The notes below the pieces were generated by a model. The model worked only from the letters and a program-made list of their open reading frames with translations. It made no database searches and was not told the origin of the DNA. From Cymbidium sinense (Eukaryota; Streptophyta; Magnoliopsida; Asparagales; Orchidaceae), in NCBI GenBank assembly GCA_021442155.1, contig CM038229.1, forward strand, positions 91,173,716 to 91,237,715: DNA of 64,000 nt, read 5' to 3'. Of the stretch, positions 23,413 to 36,083 are shown piece by piece. The translations under genes and the position numbers were made by a program. Each line of letters starts with the position of its first letter. The first letter of the stretch is position 1.

Positions 23413-26400
23413 TTATTAGTTAGTTTTATTCAATATTTAGTTTAGTTATTTAGTTTTATTAGTTATTATTGGTTAGTTTTTAGTTTTTAGTTTAGTTAAT
23501 TATTAGTTATTAATTAGTTGTTAGCTAGTTTTATTAATTTATTATTTATTATTTTTATTAGTTAGTTTTTTAGTTATTATTAGTTTATTAGTTAGTTAGT
23601 TTTTGTTAATTTTATTAGTTTAGTTAGTTAGTTTAGTTTAGTTATTAGTTTTTAGTTTATTAGTTATTATTAGTTAAGTTATTAGTTTTTCTATTAGTTT
23701 TTATTATTAGTTAGTTATTATTAGTTAGATTATCTTATTAGTTATTAGTTTTAGTTTATTTATTTAGTTATTAGTTTTCAATTTTTATTATTAATTAGTT
23801 ATTTAGTTTTTTATTAGTTTTATTATTTAGTTTATTATTTTAGTATATTAGTTATTATTTTTATTATTAGTATTAGTTTGTTAGTTTAGTTTATTACTTT
23901 TTAGTTATTAGCTTTATTAGGTTTTAGTTATTAGTTTTATTAGTTAGTTAGTTTTATTTTATTAGTTTAGTTATTTAGATTTATTATTATTTATTAGTTG
24001 GTTTTATTTTATTTAGTTTAGTTATTAGTCTTATTATTTATTATCATTATTATTATTATTATTATTATTATTTATTATGTTAGTTTTAATTAATTATTAT
24101 TTATTAATTTAGTTATTAGTTTATTTATTAAATTATTATTTGAGTTTTAGTTAGTTAGTTTTAGTTATTAGTTAGTTATATTTTTTAGTTATTTGTTGCT
24201 TAGTTTAGTTATTTTTTATTTTAGTTATTAGTTTAGTTATTAGTTATTATTAGTTTTAGTTTATTAGTTATTAGTTTTTTTAGTTATTAGTTTAGTAATT
24301 AGTTAGTTATTATTTAGTTTTTATTAGTTTGATTTTAGTTATAAGTTATTAGTTTTATAAGTTATTTACTAATTAGTTAGTTATTAGTTATTGTTATTAG
24401 TTTATTAGTTTATTACTAGTTATTATTTAATTATTATTTTTATTAGTTATTAGTTTAGTTAGCTTTTTAGTTATTATTATTTATTTTGTAATAGTTATTA
24501 GTTTAGTTATTTAGTTAGTATTATTAATTTAGTTATTTAGTTAGTTTTATAATTAGATTTATTTTTTACTTGTTAGTTTTTATTAGTTATTTGTTTTATT
24601 AGTTTATTAGTTAGGTTTAGTTAGTTTTAAATTTTTATTTGTTATTAGGTAGTTTTATTAGTTTTTATTATTATTATTATTTATTAGTTTATTTACTTTT
24701 ATTATTTATTATTATAGTTAGTTATTTTATTTAGTTTATTAGTTATTACTTTTTAGTTGTTATTATTAGTTTTTTAGTTTAGTTTATTAGTTAGTTATTA
24801 GTTTATTTATTATTAGTTAGTTAGTTTTAGTTTAGTTAGTTATTTATTATTAGTTTTAGTTTTTTTATTAGTTTATTAGTTATTATTAGTTAGTTATTTA
24901 GTTTAGTTATCATTAGTTATTAGTTAGTTTTTAGTTTATTAGTTATTTAGTTTATTAGTTTAGTTTAGCTTAGTTATTTAGTTTTTATTATTTAGTTTTT
25001 AGTTTTTAGTTAGTTTTAATTATTAGTTTATTAGTTAATTTTTAGTTTAGTTAGTTTTATTTTATTAATCCATTTATTTAGTTTTATTTATTTTTATTTA
25101 GTTAGTTTGGTTATTAGTTTTTGGTTATTATATTAATTATTAGTTAGTTTTTATTAGTTTTATTATTTATTTATCGTTTATTATTATTATTATGTTTATT
25201 AGTTAATTATTTTATTACTAGTTAGTTATTAATTTACTATTAGTTTAGTTATAGTTATTAGTTATTAATTATTAGTTTTTAGTTAGTTATTAGTTTTATT
25301 TAGGTTTAGTTATTAGTTATTAATTTGTTTTTAGTTTTTATTAGTTATCAATTAGTTTTATTAGTTATTATTTGTATTAGTTATTAGTTTATTTACTTTT
25401 ATTATTTATTATTAGTTAGTTAGTTATTTATTTTACTTAGTATTATTAGTTTATTAGTTTAGTTAATTATTTTTTAGTTTATTTATTAGTTTATTAGTTT
25501 TAGTTATTAGTTACTAGTTTAATTTTATTAGTTTAGTTATTAGTTATTTAGTTTCTTATTAGTTAGTTTTTTTAGTTTTTATTAGTTATTAGTTATTATT
25601 AGTTAGTTTGTTTTAGTGATTAATTTATTAGTTATTATTTTATTAGTTATTAGATAATTAGTTATTATTAGTTTTAATTATTTAGTTAAATAGTTTAGTT
25701 ATTTATTTAGTTATTAGTTAATTAGTATAGTTATTATTAGTTAAAGGTTTATTAGTTAGTTATTTTATTATTATTATTAGTTACTATTAGTTTATTAGTT
25801 TTTTATTAGTTTTATTAGTTATTAGTTATTATAAGTTAATATTTTTAGTTAGTTAGTTAATTTAGTTTATTAGTTATTTTAATTATTAGTTTTATTTGTT
25901 TTAGTATTAGTTTATTACTTATTTAGTTATTCATTATTAATTATTAGTTATTATTAGTAATTATCAGTTATTAGTTTTAGTTAATTTTCATTAATTAGTT
26001 ATTATTAGTTTTAAGTTAGTTATTTAGTTAGTTAGTTATTTTTATTATTATTTATTAGCTATTACTTATTACTTAAATAGTTTTTTAGTTTTTTATTTAG
26101 TTTTTATTAGTTTTTAGTTTAGTTATTATTAGTTAGTTTTTAGTTTAGTTATTATTAGGTTTATTAGTTATTACTTTTATTGTTAGTTAGTTATTATTAC
26201 TAGTTAGTTATTTATTCTTATTTTTAGTTATTAATTAGTTATTAGTTAGTTATTAGTTTTATTACTAGTTTTATTATTATTAATTATTAGTTTTATTAGT
26301 TTTATTATTATTTTTCGTTAGTTATTATTAGGTTTATTTATTATTTATTAGTTATTAGTTTAGTTATTGTTAATTTTATTAATTTTATTAGTTTTATTAG

Positions 26401-26472
26401 TTTATTTATTAGGTTTTAGTTTATTAGTTATTAGTTAATTATTAGCTAGTTTTTAGTTTATTATATAGTTAG

Positions 26473-26506
<34 letters not shown>

Positions 26507-28122
26507 TAGTTATTAGAATATCATTATTAATCTTATTAGTTATTATTTAGTTAATATTAGTTTTAGTTATTAGTTTAGTTATTAGTTATTAGTTTATTAG
26601 TTTATTAGTTATTAGTTATTAATTTTAGTTTAGTTAGTTATTTATTTAATATTTATTAGTTATTAGTTAGTTATTTAGTCTTTTAGTTATTAGTTTTGTT
26701 ATTTAGTTATTTAGTTTATTAGTTTTATTAGTTTTATTAGTTTTACTTTAGTTTTATTAGGTTTATTATTGTTAGTTTTTATTTAGTTATTTTATTTTAG
26801 TTATTAGTTATTATTAGTTAGTTTTATTATTAGTTTATTTTATTAGTCAGTTAGTTATTATTATTAGTTATTTAGTTATTAGTTTTGTTTTTTTTAGTTT
26901 TTAAATTATTATTTTACTTATTAGTTATTATTTATTATTTTTTAGTTTTATTAGTTTATTAGTTATTAGTTATTAGTTAGTTATTAGTTAGTTATTTATT
27001 TATTTTTTTATCAATTTTATTAGTTTTAGATTTTAGTTTTATTAATTTATTTATTAGGATTTATTAGTTATTAGTTTAGTTTTTTATTTATTATTATTAG
27101 TTATTATTAGTTTTAGTTATTAATTTATTTGTTATTAGTTATTAGTTTATTTATTAGTTATTTATTTGTTTAATTTTTTTGTTAGTTATTATTATTAGTT
27201 AGTTTAGTTAGTTTTTAGTTATTAGTTAGTTAAGTTATTAGTTTATTAGTTCTAATTTTTTAGTTAGTTATTATTAGTTATTAGTTTAATTATTAGTTTT
27301 TTATTACTTTAGTTATTATTTGTTAGTTATTAGTTATTAGTTAGTTATTAGTTTGTTTTTAGGTTTATTATTAGTTATTAGTTTTATTAAGTTTTAAATT
27401 TAGTTATTATTATTTATGTAGTTTAGTCATTAGTTTTTTGTTAGTTATTAGTTATTATTATTATTTACTTTTTAATTTATTATTATTTTAGTTATTATTA
27501 GTTATTTAGTTATTATTATTATAGATATTAGTATTATTAGTTTAGTTTTAGTAATTAGGTTTTATTAGTTTTATTAGTTTTAGTTATCAGTTTAGTTATT
27601 AGTTATTAGTTTAGTTAGTTTAGTTATTATAATTTAGTTTTAGCTATTAATTTTAGTTATTAGTTATTAGTTATTAGTTTTAATTAGTTATTAGTTTATT
27701 AGTTAGTTATTTAGTTATTTATTATTTTTATTATTTAGTTTATTAGGTTTTATCAGTTATTAGTTTGTTATTGTGTTATTAGTTTATTAGTTAGCTAGTT
27801 TATTATGTAGTTATTAGTTTAATAGTTTTTAGTTGTTAGTTAGTTGTTTTTTTAGTTATTAGTTTTAGTTTATTAGTTTATTAGTTATTATTTAGTTTTT
27901 TTATTTTATTATTAGTTAGTTATTATTAGTTTTATTAGTTATTATGTTTAGTTTTGTTAGTTTTATTTAGTTATTAGTTTATTTTTTAATATTAGTTAGT
28001 TATTAGTTTATTAATTATTAGTTTAGTTTTATTATTAGTGTTTATTAATTATTAGGTTATTTATTTATTAGTTATTAGTTACTTTTTACTAGTTTAGTTT
28101 ATTTATTAGTTATTAGTTTATT
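23413..28122 (+). repeat. TTAG/TTA satellite, block 2
   Basis: The vocabulary, polarity and lack of open frames match block 1. The stretch from about 24.0 kb shares word order with the DNA after the RTE (from 36.1 kb) and with 49.0 kb and 60.7 kb onwards. A diagnostic phrase, TTTATTTACTTTTATTATTTATT, occurs near 24.69 and 25.39 kb, and again near 37.08, 37.72, 50.83 and 61.39 kb. No gene is visible. Confidence 0.92.
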
Positions 28123-28276
28123 GGGGTTACATAGTCAAAGCAATAAGTCAATGCCATAAAGCTAAAGGTGCTAAAAGGTAAAGCTATAATGACATGCATC
28201 AAAGGTAAAAGGCACTTTGGTCCCTAGGGGACCCAGAGAAAACACCAACTCCCTCACTCGCTACTCATAGGAATTA
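28123..28276. other. Non-satellite islet, unidentified
   Basis: About 155 bp of ordinary mixed-composition sequence, from GGGGTTACATAGTCAAAGC to about CTACTCATAGGAATTAG, interrupt the satellite. It has no open frame of note. It contains a short hairpin, GTCCC-TAG-GGGAC, near 28210-28222. I see no inverted termini, poly-A tail or clear target duplication. It could be a truncated transposon end, a filler inserted at a break, or a remnant of whatever the array invaded. The satellite on its right continues the same word order as the start of the window and as 3.23 kb. Confidence 0.7.
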
Positions 28277-31200
28277 GTGATAGTTTATTAGTTATTTAGG
28301 TTTTAGTTTATTTGTTATTAGTTAGTTTAGTTATTAGTTTAGTTTTTAATTATTATTAGTTAGTTATTTAGTTATTAGTTTTATTAGTTTTAGGTTTAGT
28401 TTTTGTTAATTATTTTGGTTTTATTAGTTATTAGTTATTAGTTATTAGTTTAGTTTAGTTATTATTAATTATTAGTTTATTATTATTAGTTTGTTATTAG
28501 TTTGTTATTATTAATTTTAGCAGGTTTAGTTAGTTTTATAGTTATTAGATAGTTTTATTAGTTGATTTATTAATTTATTATTAATTATTAGTTTATTATA
28601 TTATTAATTATTATTACTAGTTTAGTGATTATTTTTATTAGTTATTTATTAGTTATTCTTACTGTTATTATTAATTATTATTATAAGTTAGTTATTTTTA
28701 TTAGTTTATTTGTTAGTTATTAGTTTATTAGTTTTATTAGGTTTAATTATTAGTTATTTACTTATTTGATAGTTAGATTTAGTTAGTTTTATTATTTAGT
28801 TTTTATTTTATTAATTTTAGTTAGTTATTAGTTTTTAGTTAGTTTAATTAGTTGGTTTTAATTATTTTACTATTAATTAGTTAGTTAATTATTTATTAGT
28901 TATTAGTTTAGTTGTTTATTATTAGTTATTTAATTTAGTTAGTTTTTATTAGTTAGTTATCAGTTAGCTTTTTATTATTATTAGTTATTTTTAGTTAGTT
29001 ATTAGTTTATTAGTTATTAGTTAGTTAGTTATTAGTTTATTAGTTATCAATTAATAGTTATTATTTTTAGTAATTTAGTTTAGTTATTGTTATTAGTTTT
29101 TAGTTTTTAGTTTAGTTTTTAGTTTAATTATTATTAGTTATTAGTTTAGTTTATTAGTTTAAGTTAGTTATTATTTTATTAGTTAATTTTAGTTAGTTAT
29201 TAATATTAGTTATTAGTTAGTTAGTTATTAGTTTTATTATTACTTTTCTAGGTTTTAGTTTTAGTTATTAGTTAATTTAGTTTATTAGTTCATTTTATTA
29301 TTATTATTATTAGTTTTATTAGTTTAGTTTTTAGTTTTAGTTAATTTTGGTTTTCATTTTTTTATTGTATTGTAGTTATTGGTTTTATTATTTAGTTTAT
29401 GTTAGTTGGTTTTAGTTATTAAGTTTTGGTAGTATTTATTAGTTTTTTTTATTATAGTTATTTATTAATTTTAGTTTTTTGGTTGTTAGTTTAGTTTATT
29501 ATTTTTATTTGGTTATTAGTTTATTTATTATTGGTTTATTATTTGGTTTGAGTTTATTTATTAGTTAATTAGTTTAGTTTTATTAGTTAATTGGTTTTAG
29601 TTAGTTTTTAGTTAGTTATTTTTTAGTTTATTAGTTTTATTTTTTATTATTAGTTAGTTTTATTAGTTTATTAGTTATTAGTTAGTTATTTATTAGTTAT
29701 TTATCAATTTTATTAATTTCAGTTATTAGTTTTATTAGTTTATTAGTTATTAGTTTAGTTTTTAGTTATTATTATTCATAATTATTAGTTTTTTTTATTA
29801 TGAGTTTATTTTATTAGTTTTTACTTTATTTATTAGTTTTATTTAGTTTTTTTTAGTTAGTTAATATTTATTAGTTTTTAGTTATTAGTTTATTAGTTTA
29901 GTTAGTTTTATTAGTCAATTTATTTATTAGTTTAATATTTGTTTATTAGTTTACTATTTTAGTTTTTAGTTAGTTATTTAGTTATTATTATTAATTATTG
30001 GGTTAGTTATTACTTTTATTAGTTATTATTAGTTAGTTTTTAGTTATTAGTTTGGGTTATTAGTTAGTTAGTTTTTATTAGTTTATTAGTTTATTAGTTT
30101 ATTATTAGTTTTAGTTAGTTATTTATTAGTTAGTTAGTTTTATTATTTTTTTATTAGTTTATTAGTTTATTAGTTTATTAGATTTTTAGGTTTTATTAGT
30201 TATTAGTTTTATTTTTTGTTATTAGGTTTTAGTTTATTAGTTTAGGTTTAGTTTTAATTTTTATTGGTTTTATTATTATTTTTTGGTTAGTATTAGTTTT
30301 ATTATTTTATTTATTAGTTTATTAGTATAGTTATTATTATAATTTAGTTAGTATTATTATTAGTTTTGTTTATTTATTTATTTATTAGTTATTAATTTAT
30401 TAGTTTAGCTATTATTAGTTAGTTAGTTATTAGTTTATTAGGTTATTAGTTTAGTTTCTTTAGGTTTATTATTAGTTTAGTTAGTTATTAGTTTTTATTA
30501 GTTAGTTTATAGTTTTTAGTTTAGTTATTTATTAGTTTATTAGTTTTATTAATTTTAGTTATTTGTTTAGTTTTTAGTTTTATTTTAGTTATTCATTTAT
30601 TAGTTTTTTAGGTTAGTTAGTTTATTACTAGTTTATTAATTTAGTTTATTATTAGTTAGTTTATTTATTTATTAGTTATTAGGTTTAATTATTATTAGCT
30701 AGTTGTTTAATTAGTTTTTTTTAGTTATTAATTATTTATTATATTAGTAGTTTTATTAGTTTTATTTTTGTTGGTTATTTAGTTAGTTTTAGTTTTATTA
30801 GTTATTATTGGTTATTTGTTAGTTTATTTAGTTATTAGTTTGGTTATTAGTTTTAGTTTTCTTATTAATTTAATTGGTTAGTTGTTTTAAGTTTAAGTTT
30901 TTTTGTTAGTTAGTTTATTTGTTTTTTTAGTTTTAGTTATTATTTCATTTTATTTTGTTTTAGCTTGTTTTATTTTGTTATTAGGTTTAGTTATTAGTTT
31001 AGTTTAGTTATTAGTTATTACTTTATTAGTTTAGTTAGTTATTAGTTAGTTTAGTTTTTAGGTTTAGTTTAGTTATTTATTATTAGTTATTAGTTATAAG
31101 TTTTAGTTATTAGTTATTAGTTTTTATTTAATTATTATTATTTATTTAATTTATTAGTTTTTAGTTAGTTTAGTTTTATTATTATTTATTATTATTATTA

Positions 31201-33084
31201 TTATTATTAGTTTTTTATTAATTTATTTTATTAATTATAGTTTAGTGATTAGTTTTATTGTTATTATTGGTTATTATATTTTATTAGTTTAGTTATTTTA
31301 GTTAGTTTTATTATTAGATGTTATTTTATTAGTTTTATTAGTTTCAATTTTTAGTTATTATTATTTATTATTATTTTATTAGTTTTAGTTTTTAGTTATT
31401 ATTATTAGTTATTAGTTTTTATTAGTTTTATTATTAGTTATTATTTTATTAGTTTTATTATTAGTAATTTAATTAGTTATTAGTTTTGTTAGTTTTATTA
31501 GTTATTATTAGTTTATTGTTTAGTTATTATTATAATAATAATTATTATTATTAGTTTTATTTAGCTTTTATTTGTTAGTTATTAGTTTATTAGCTTAGTT
31601 ATTATTAGTTAGTTAGTTATTAGTTTATTAGGTTATTATTTTAGTTTTTTTTATGTTTATTAGTTTTATTATTAGTTTATAATTATAAGTTTTTTATTAG
31701 TTTGTTTTATTAGTTATTAGTTTGGTTATTTATTAGTTTATTTTAGTTAGTTTTATTATTAATTAGTTTTATTATTAGTTTAATAGTTTATTTATTTTTT
31801 ACTTATTAGTTTTTTAATTTATTAGTTTTATTTGTTTTTTTAGTTAGTTTATAAGTTTTTAGTTTAATTAATTATTAGTTAGTTATTAGTTTTTTAGTTT
31901 AATTATTGTTAGTTAGTTATTTAATTAGTTTTTTAGTTTAGTTATTAGTTAATATTATTATTAGTTTTATTTAGTTAATTATTAGTTAGTTTTACTTTTA
32001 GTTATTAGTTATTAATTAGTTAGTTAGTTTTTTTAGCTTATTAATTAGGTTATTTTATTAGTTAGTTTTATTAGTTTTAGTTAGTTTTATTAGATTATTA
32101 GATTTAGTTTAATGAGTTATTAGTTTAGTTTAGTTATTAGTTATTAGTTTTTATTAGTTAGTTAGTTTTATTAGGTTATTAGTTTTAGTTATTAGTTATT
32201 AGTTTTTATTTAGTTGTTATTATTGATTTAGTTTATTTATTTTTAGTTAGTTTAGTTTTTGGTTATTATTAGTTTATTTATTTTTTTTTAGTTATTATTA
32301 GTTATTATTAATTATTATTAGTTATTATTAGGTTTTTATTAGTTTTATTATTAGTTATTATTTTATTAGTTTTATTAGTTTTATTTTTAATTATTATTAT
32401 TAGTTATTACTTATTATTATTAGTTAGGTTTTAATTTTTTTATTAGTTATTAGTTATTAGTTTTTATTAGTTTATTATTATTTATTAGTTTTTTTAGTTA
32501 TTTAGTTTTTTTTTATTATTAGTTTTTTAGTTTTTAATTTTAGTTTAGTTAGTTATTTAGTTATTTATTTAGTTTGAGTTATTTTTTATTTGGTTATTTA
32601 GTTATTTTTTAGTTGGTTATTAGTTATTTTTGGTTAATTATTTATTTATTTTATTAGTTAGTTTTTAAGTTTTTATTAATTTATTAGTTTTATTAGTTTA
32701 GTTAGTTTAGTTTAGTTATTAGTTTATTACTTTTATTAGTTTTTAGTTTATTTGTTATTATTAGTTAGGTTATTAGGTTTTTATTAGTTTTTACTATTAG
32801 TTAGTTATTATTATTAGTTAGGTTATTTTATTAATTATCAATTTTAGTTTAGCTAATTAGTTATTAGTTTTAGATTTTTATTATGAATTAATTATTTAGT
32901 TATTTATTAATTTTATTATTTAATTTATGATTTTAGTTTATTAGCTTAGTTATTACTTTTAGTTTATTAGTTTAGTTTATTTATTTTTGGTTATTAGTTA
33001 GTTAGTTTTATTTTATTAGTTTGGTTATTTAGTTTTATTAACATTTATAGTTATTTTATTTTTAGTTATTAGTTAGTTTATTAA
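28277..33084 (+). repeat. TTAG/TTA satellite, block 3
   Basis: Satellite as in the other blocks. Recognisable parallels are 28.3-29.3 kb with 0-1 and 3.2-4.1 kb, 29.9-30.8 kb with 15.2-16.3 and 46.8-47.6 kb, and 32.8-33.05 kb with 48.7-48.9 and 60.4-60.6 kb. Patches around 29.34-29.56 kb are rich in TTGG in place of TTAG. No gene is visible. Confidence 0.92.
31524..31551. repeat. Overlapping perfect TTA/TAA palindromes
   Basis: TTATTATTATAATAATAA (31524-31541) is a perfect 18-bp palindrome. It overlaps a second perfect 20-bp palindrome, 31532-31551, built the same way. Local reversal of repeat polarity creates a cruciform-capable site in otherwise strictly one-sided DNA. Confidence 0.85.
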
Positions 33085-33309
33085 CACTACCATTCCCAAG
33101 TCCCGATGCAAAAGTGGAGGGTTAGTTAGTAGTCATTGGAAAATTTGTCAAAATAATCATGACATGAATCCTTTATATCATTTGTTAGAGTCCCACAGGC
33201 GACGTGATGTATGGCTTGAATACGTTGAAAATGTGTTGAAAGTGCATGGTGCGATGTTAAATAAGCAAGGGTTCCCACATTATGGACGGATGCGCAAAGA
33301 AGTTAGTCC
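33085..33309 (+). other. 5' region of the RTE element
   Basis: About 225 bp from CACTACCATTCCCAAGTCCC to the endonuclease start, with no long frame. It is not satellite-like, and its composition matches the rest of the element. It probably represents the 5' untranslated or N-terminal segment. The exact 5' end is set only by the change from satellite at 33084/33085. Confidence 0.6.
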
Positions 33310-36060
33310 ATGAAATTAGTTAGGATCTTGGAATATAGGTACTCTTACGGTAAATTAATGGAATTAATAGATATTATGGTTCATAGAAAGATAAATATTT
33401 TATCTATTCAAGAAACTAAATGGGTTGGGGAGAAGGCTAAGGAGATTGATAGTTTAGGTTTTAAACTTTGGTATTCAGGTAAAAGTCGAGCTAGAAATGG
33501 TGTAGGTGTGATTATAGATTAAAGTTTGAAGGATAATGTTATAAGTATTAATAGATGTGGAGATAGAATTATAGCTTTAAAGATTATTGTTGATACTAAG
33601 ATTATCAATGTTATAAGTGTCTATGCTCCTCAAGTAGGTTTGGAGGTAAGCTCAAAAGAAAATTTTGGAATGAATTAGAGAGATTAATACAAAAGATACC
33701 TCTTGAAGAAAAAGTATTTATTGGGGAGATTTAAATGGACATGTTGGTAGAGTGGTAGAAGATTTTAAAAGTATTCATGGTGGTTATGAATTTGGAGTGA
33801 CTAATGAAGAAGGTAGGACTATATTAGATTTTGCCTTAGCTTATGATTTTGTAGTTACTAATACTTTATTTAAGAAAAGAGATGAACATATTATTACTTA
33901 TAAAAATAAATCTAGTAAAACACAGATTGATTATTTTTTGATAAGAAAAATAGATCGTTTAGATTGTAAAGATTGTAAGGTCATTCCAAGTGATATTTTA
34001 AGTACCAACATGTTTTAGATTTTAAGATGAAAGGTTGTAAGAGAAAAAATAAACTTAATTATTGTCCTAGGATTAGATGGGGACACTTAAAGAACACAAA
34101 TAAAATATTTTAAGAGCAAGCTACAAGAAATTAAAGTTTGGGATGTTCATAAGGAAGTTAACGTTATGTGGGAAAAAGTATCAAGTGCTATTAAACAAGT
34201 TGCTAAAGATGTGCTTGGCGAATCAAAAGGAAAAACTTCTTTTAATAAGAATAGTTGGTGGTGGAATCAGAGTGTGCAAGAAAAGATAAGAAATAAGAAG
34301 CATTGTTATAAAACTTAGTTTAGATGTAAAAACTCGGAGAATTGGGAAAGATATAAAATGGCTATAGAGATTCTAAGAAAGCATATGATGCAAAAAATTT
34401 AGCTTTTAGTGATTTATACAATAGATTAGATACCAAAGAAGGTGAAAGATGTATGTATAAGTTAGCCAACCAAAGAGATAGGAGAAGTAAAGACATAGTT
34501 CAAGTGAGGAGTATTAAGGATGAAAATAATAAAGTGCTTTTCTTAGAAAAGATATTGAAAATAGGTGGATGAGGTATTTTAATAAACTTTTCAATGAAGG
34601 ATCTGAAATCGATTGATTTTAGCAACCTTACCCTAAACAAAAATAGAATTTCATTTTTGATCGTCATTATTAGTAAATCTAAAGTTAGTGAAGCTTTAAA
34701 GAAAATGAAATGTGGAAAAGTAGTAGGACCGGATAATATTCCAATAGAAGTGTGAAAATGTTTAGGAGATCAAGGAATTTCTTGGCTTACAAATCTTTTA
34801 ATGTTATTTTAAAGACTAAAAGATGCGGATGAGTGGAGAAAGAGTTTGTTGGTTCCTATATTTAAGAATAAAGGTGATGAACAAGATTGTGCAAATTATA
34901 GAGGAATTAAGTTAATGTGCCATACATTAAAATTATGGGAGAGAAATTGAGCATAGGTTACGATGTGATCTGAAGTTTCTCTGTCAGTTTGGTTTCATGC
35001 GTAGATCTACTATGGATGCTATACATTTGTTAAGAGGTTTGATGGAGAAGCATAGAGAAAATAAAAGGATCTACATATGATATTTATTGATTTAGAGAAA
35101 GCTTATGATAAAGTCTCAAGAGATGTTCTTTGGAGAGTTCTAGAAAAGAAGTTAATATTGGTTATATTCAAGTCATTAAGGATATGTATACTAGAGCGTC
35201 ACTTGTGTCCAAACACAAGGAGGATTGACAAACTATTTTCCTATTTGGTTGGATTACATCAAGGATCAACATTAAGCCCTTATCTTTTTTACTTTAGTTA
35301 TGGCATTTACAGATGTACCTTGTATGGCGATGACATTCTTCTTGTTGATAAGACTAGAGAGTCCAGAAACTTGAATTATGGAGGTCAACTTTAGAGTCTA
35401 AGGTTTTCGTTTAAGTAGATCTAAAACGAATATATGGAGTGTAATTTTAGTTGTAGAAGTTTTAGTGGTAGTGTTGTGACTTTAGGTGATCAAGTCATTA
35501 ATAAGAGTGAGCGATTAGATATTTAGGCTCTATTGTTCAAAATGATGGTGAAATAGATGGAGATATTATTAGTAGAATTCAAGTTGGATGGTTGAAGTGG
35601 AGGAATGCATCGGCCTATTATGTGATAGAAAAGTTCCACTTAAACTTAAGGAAAATTTTATAAGATGGTGGTAAGACCCTGATGACTTATGGTGCGAGAA
35701 TGTTGGCCAATAAAAGAGAAACATAAGACTAAGTTAAGTTACAGAGATGAGGATGCTCGTGGATGAGTGGCTTTACCCTTTGAGATAGAATGCAAAATGA
35801 GTATGTTGGAAAAGTTGGAGTAGCTCAGTGGTAGATAAGATTAGGAGAGTCGCCTTAGATGGTTTGGCCACATAAAGCGTCGGATCGATGAGATTAGGAG
35901 AGTAGATGTATTAGATTTTCCTTATGTTAAGAAAGGTGTAGACCTAAAAAGACTTGGTTAAGATGTATAAAAAATGATCTTAGTATACTCAAATTAAATG
36001 AGAATTTGACACATAATAGGACTGATGAGAGAAGGATTCATGTAGACCCACAGTGGGATT
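33310..36060 (+). pseudogene. RTE ORF: endonuclease-reverse transcriptase, many frameshifts
   Basis: Pieces in three frames give the full domain order. Endonuclease pieces are S-W-N-I-G-T (about 33328), Q-E-T-K-W (about 33410), V-Y-A-P-Q (about 33620), G-D-L-N-G-H-V-G (about 33727), Q-I-D-Y-F-L (about 33920) and Q-H-V-L-D-F (34006). All expected catalytic positions (N, E, Y, D/N, D, H) are thus still visible. The linker has Y-N-R-L-D-T-K-E-G-E (about 34420). Reverse transcriptase has K-V-V-G-P-D-N-I-P-I-E-V, V-P-I-F-K-N-K-G-D-E, N-Y-R-G-I-K-L (34680-34920), Q-F-G-F-M (34986), motif [10 protein letters not shown], motif [11 protein letters not shown] and a deleted motif C near 35329. R-L-R-W-F-G-H-I-K-R-R at 35851 marks the C-terminal region. 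Breaks include a 1-nt loss near 33350, TAA 33520-33522, a 1-nt loss near 33727, shifts near 34003 and 35068, and a TGG-to-TGA change in E-V-W near 34754. Confidence 0.92.
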
Positions 36061-36065
36061 AAGGC

Positions 36066-36083
36066 TTGTTGTTGTTGTTGTTG
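36066..36083 (+). repeat. (TTG)6 tail of the RTE element
   Basis: Six TTG units directly follow GATTAAGGC and abut the satellite (TATTAGTTTTATTAG). A TTG microsatellite tail in place of poly-A is the known 3' signature of plant RTE elements. It fixes orientation and 3' end. Confidence 0.92.

Noticed and set aside
33310..33350. The ATG at 33310 as the true start of the RTE protein
   Set aside because: The reading from this ATG lacks the S-W-N-I-G-T endonuclease start, which lies in the other frame until a 1-nt loss near 33350. The ATG is fortuitous.
35323..35334. An unusual Y-G-D-D motif C in the RTE reverse transcriptase
   Set aside because: The neighbouring frame reads L-V-M, then D-V-P-C-M, then a shortened A-D-D region. 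The apparent Tyr-Gly therefore comes from a T insertion plus a deletion that shifts the frame. The ancestral motif was most likely an A-D-D type.
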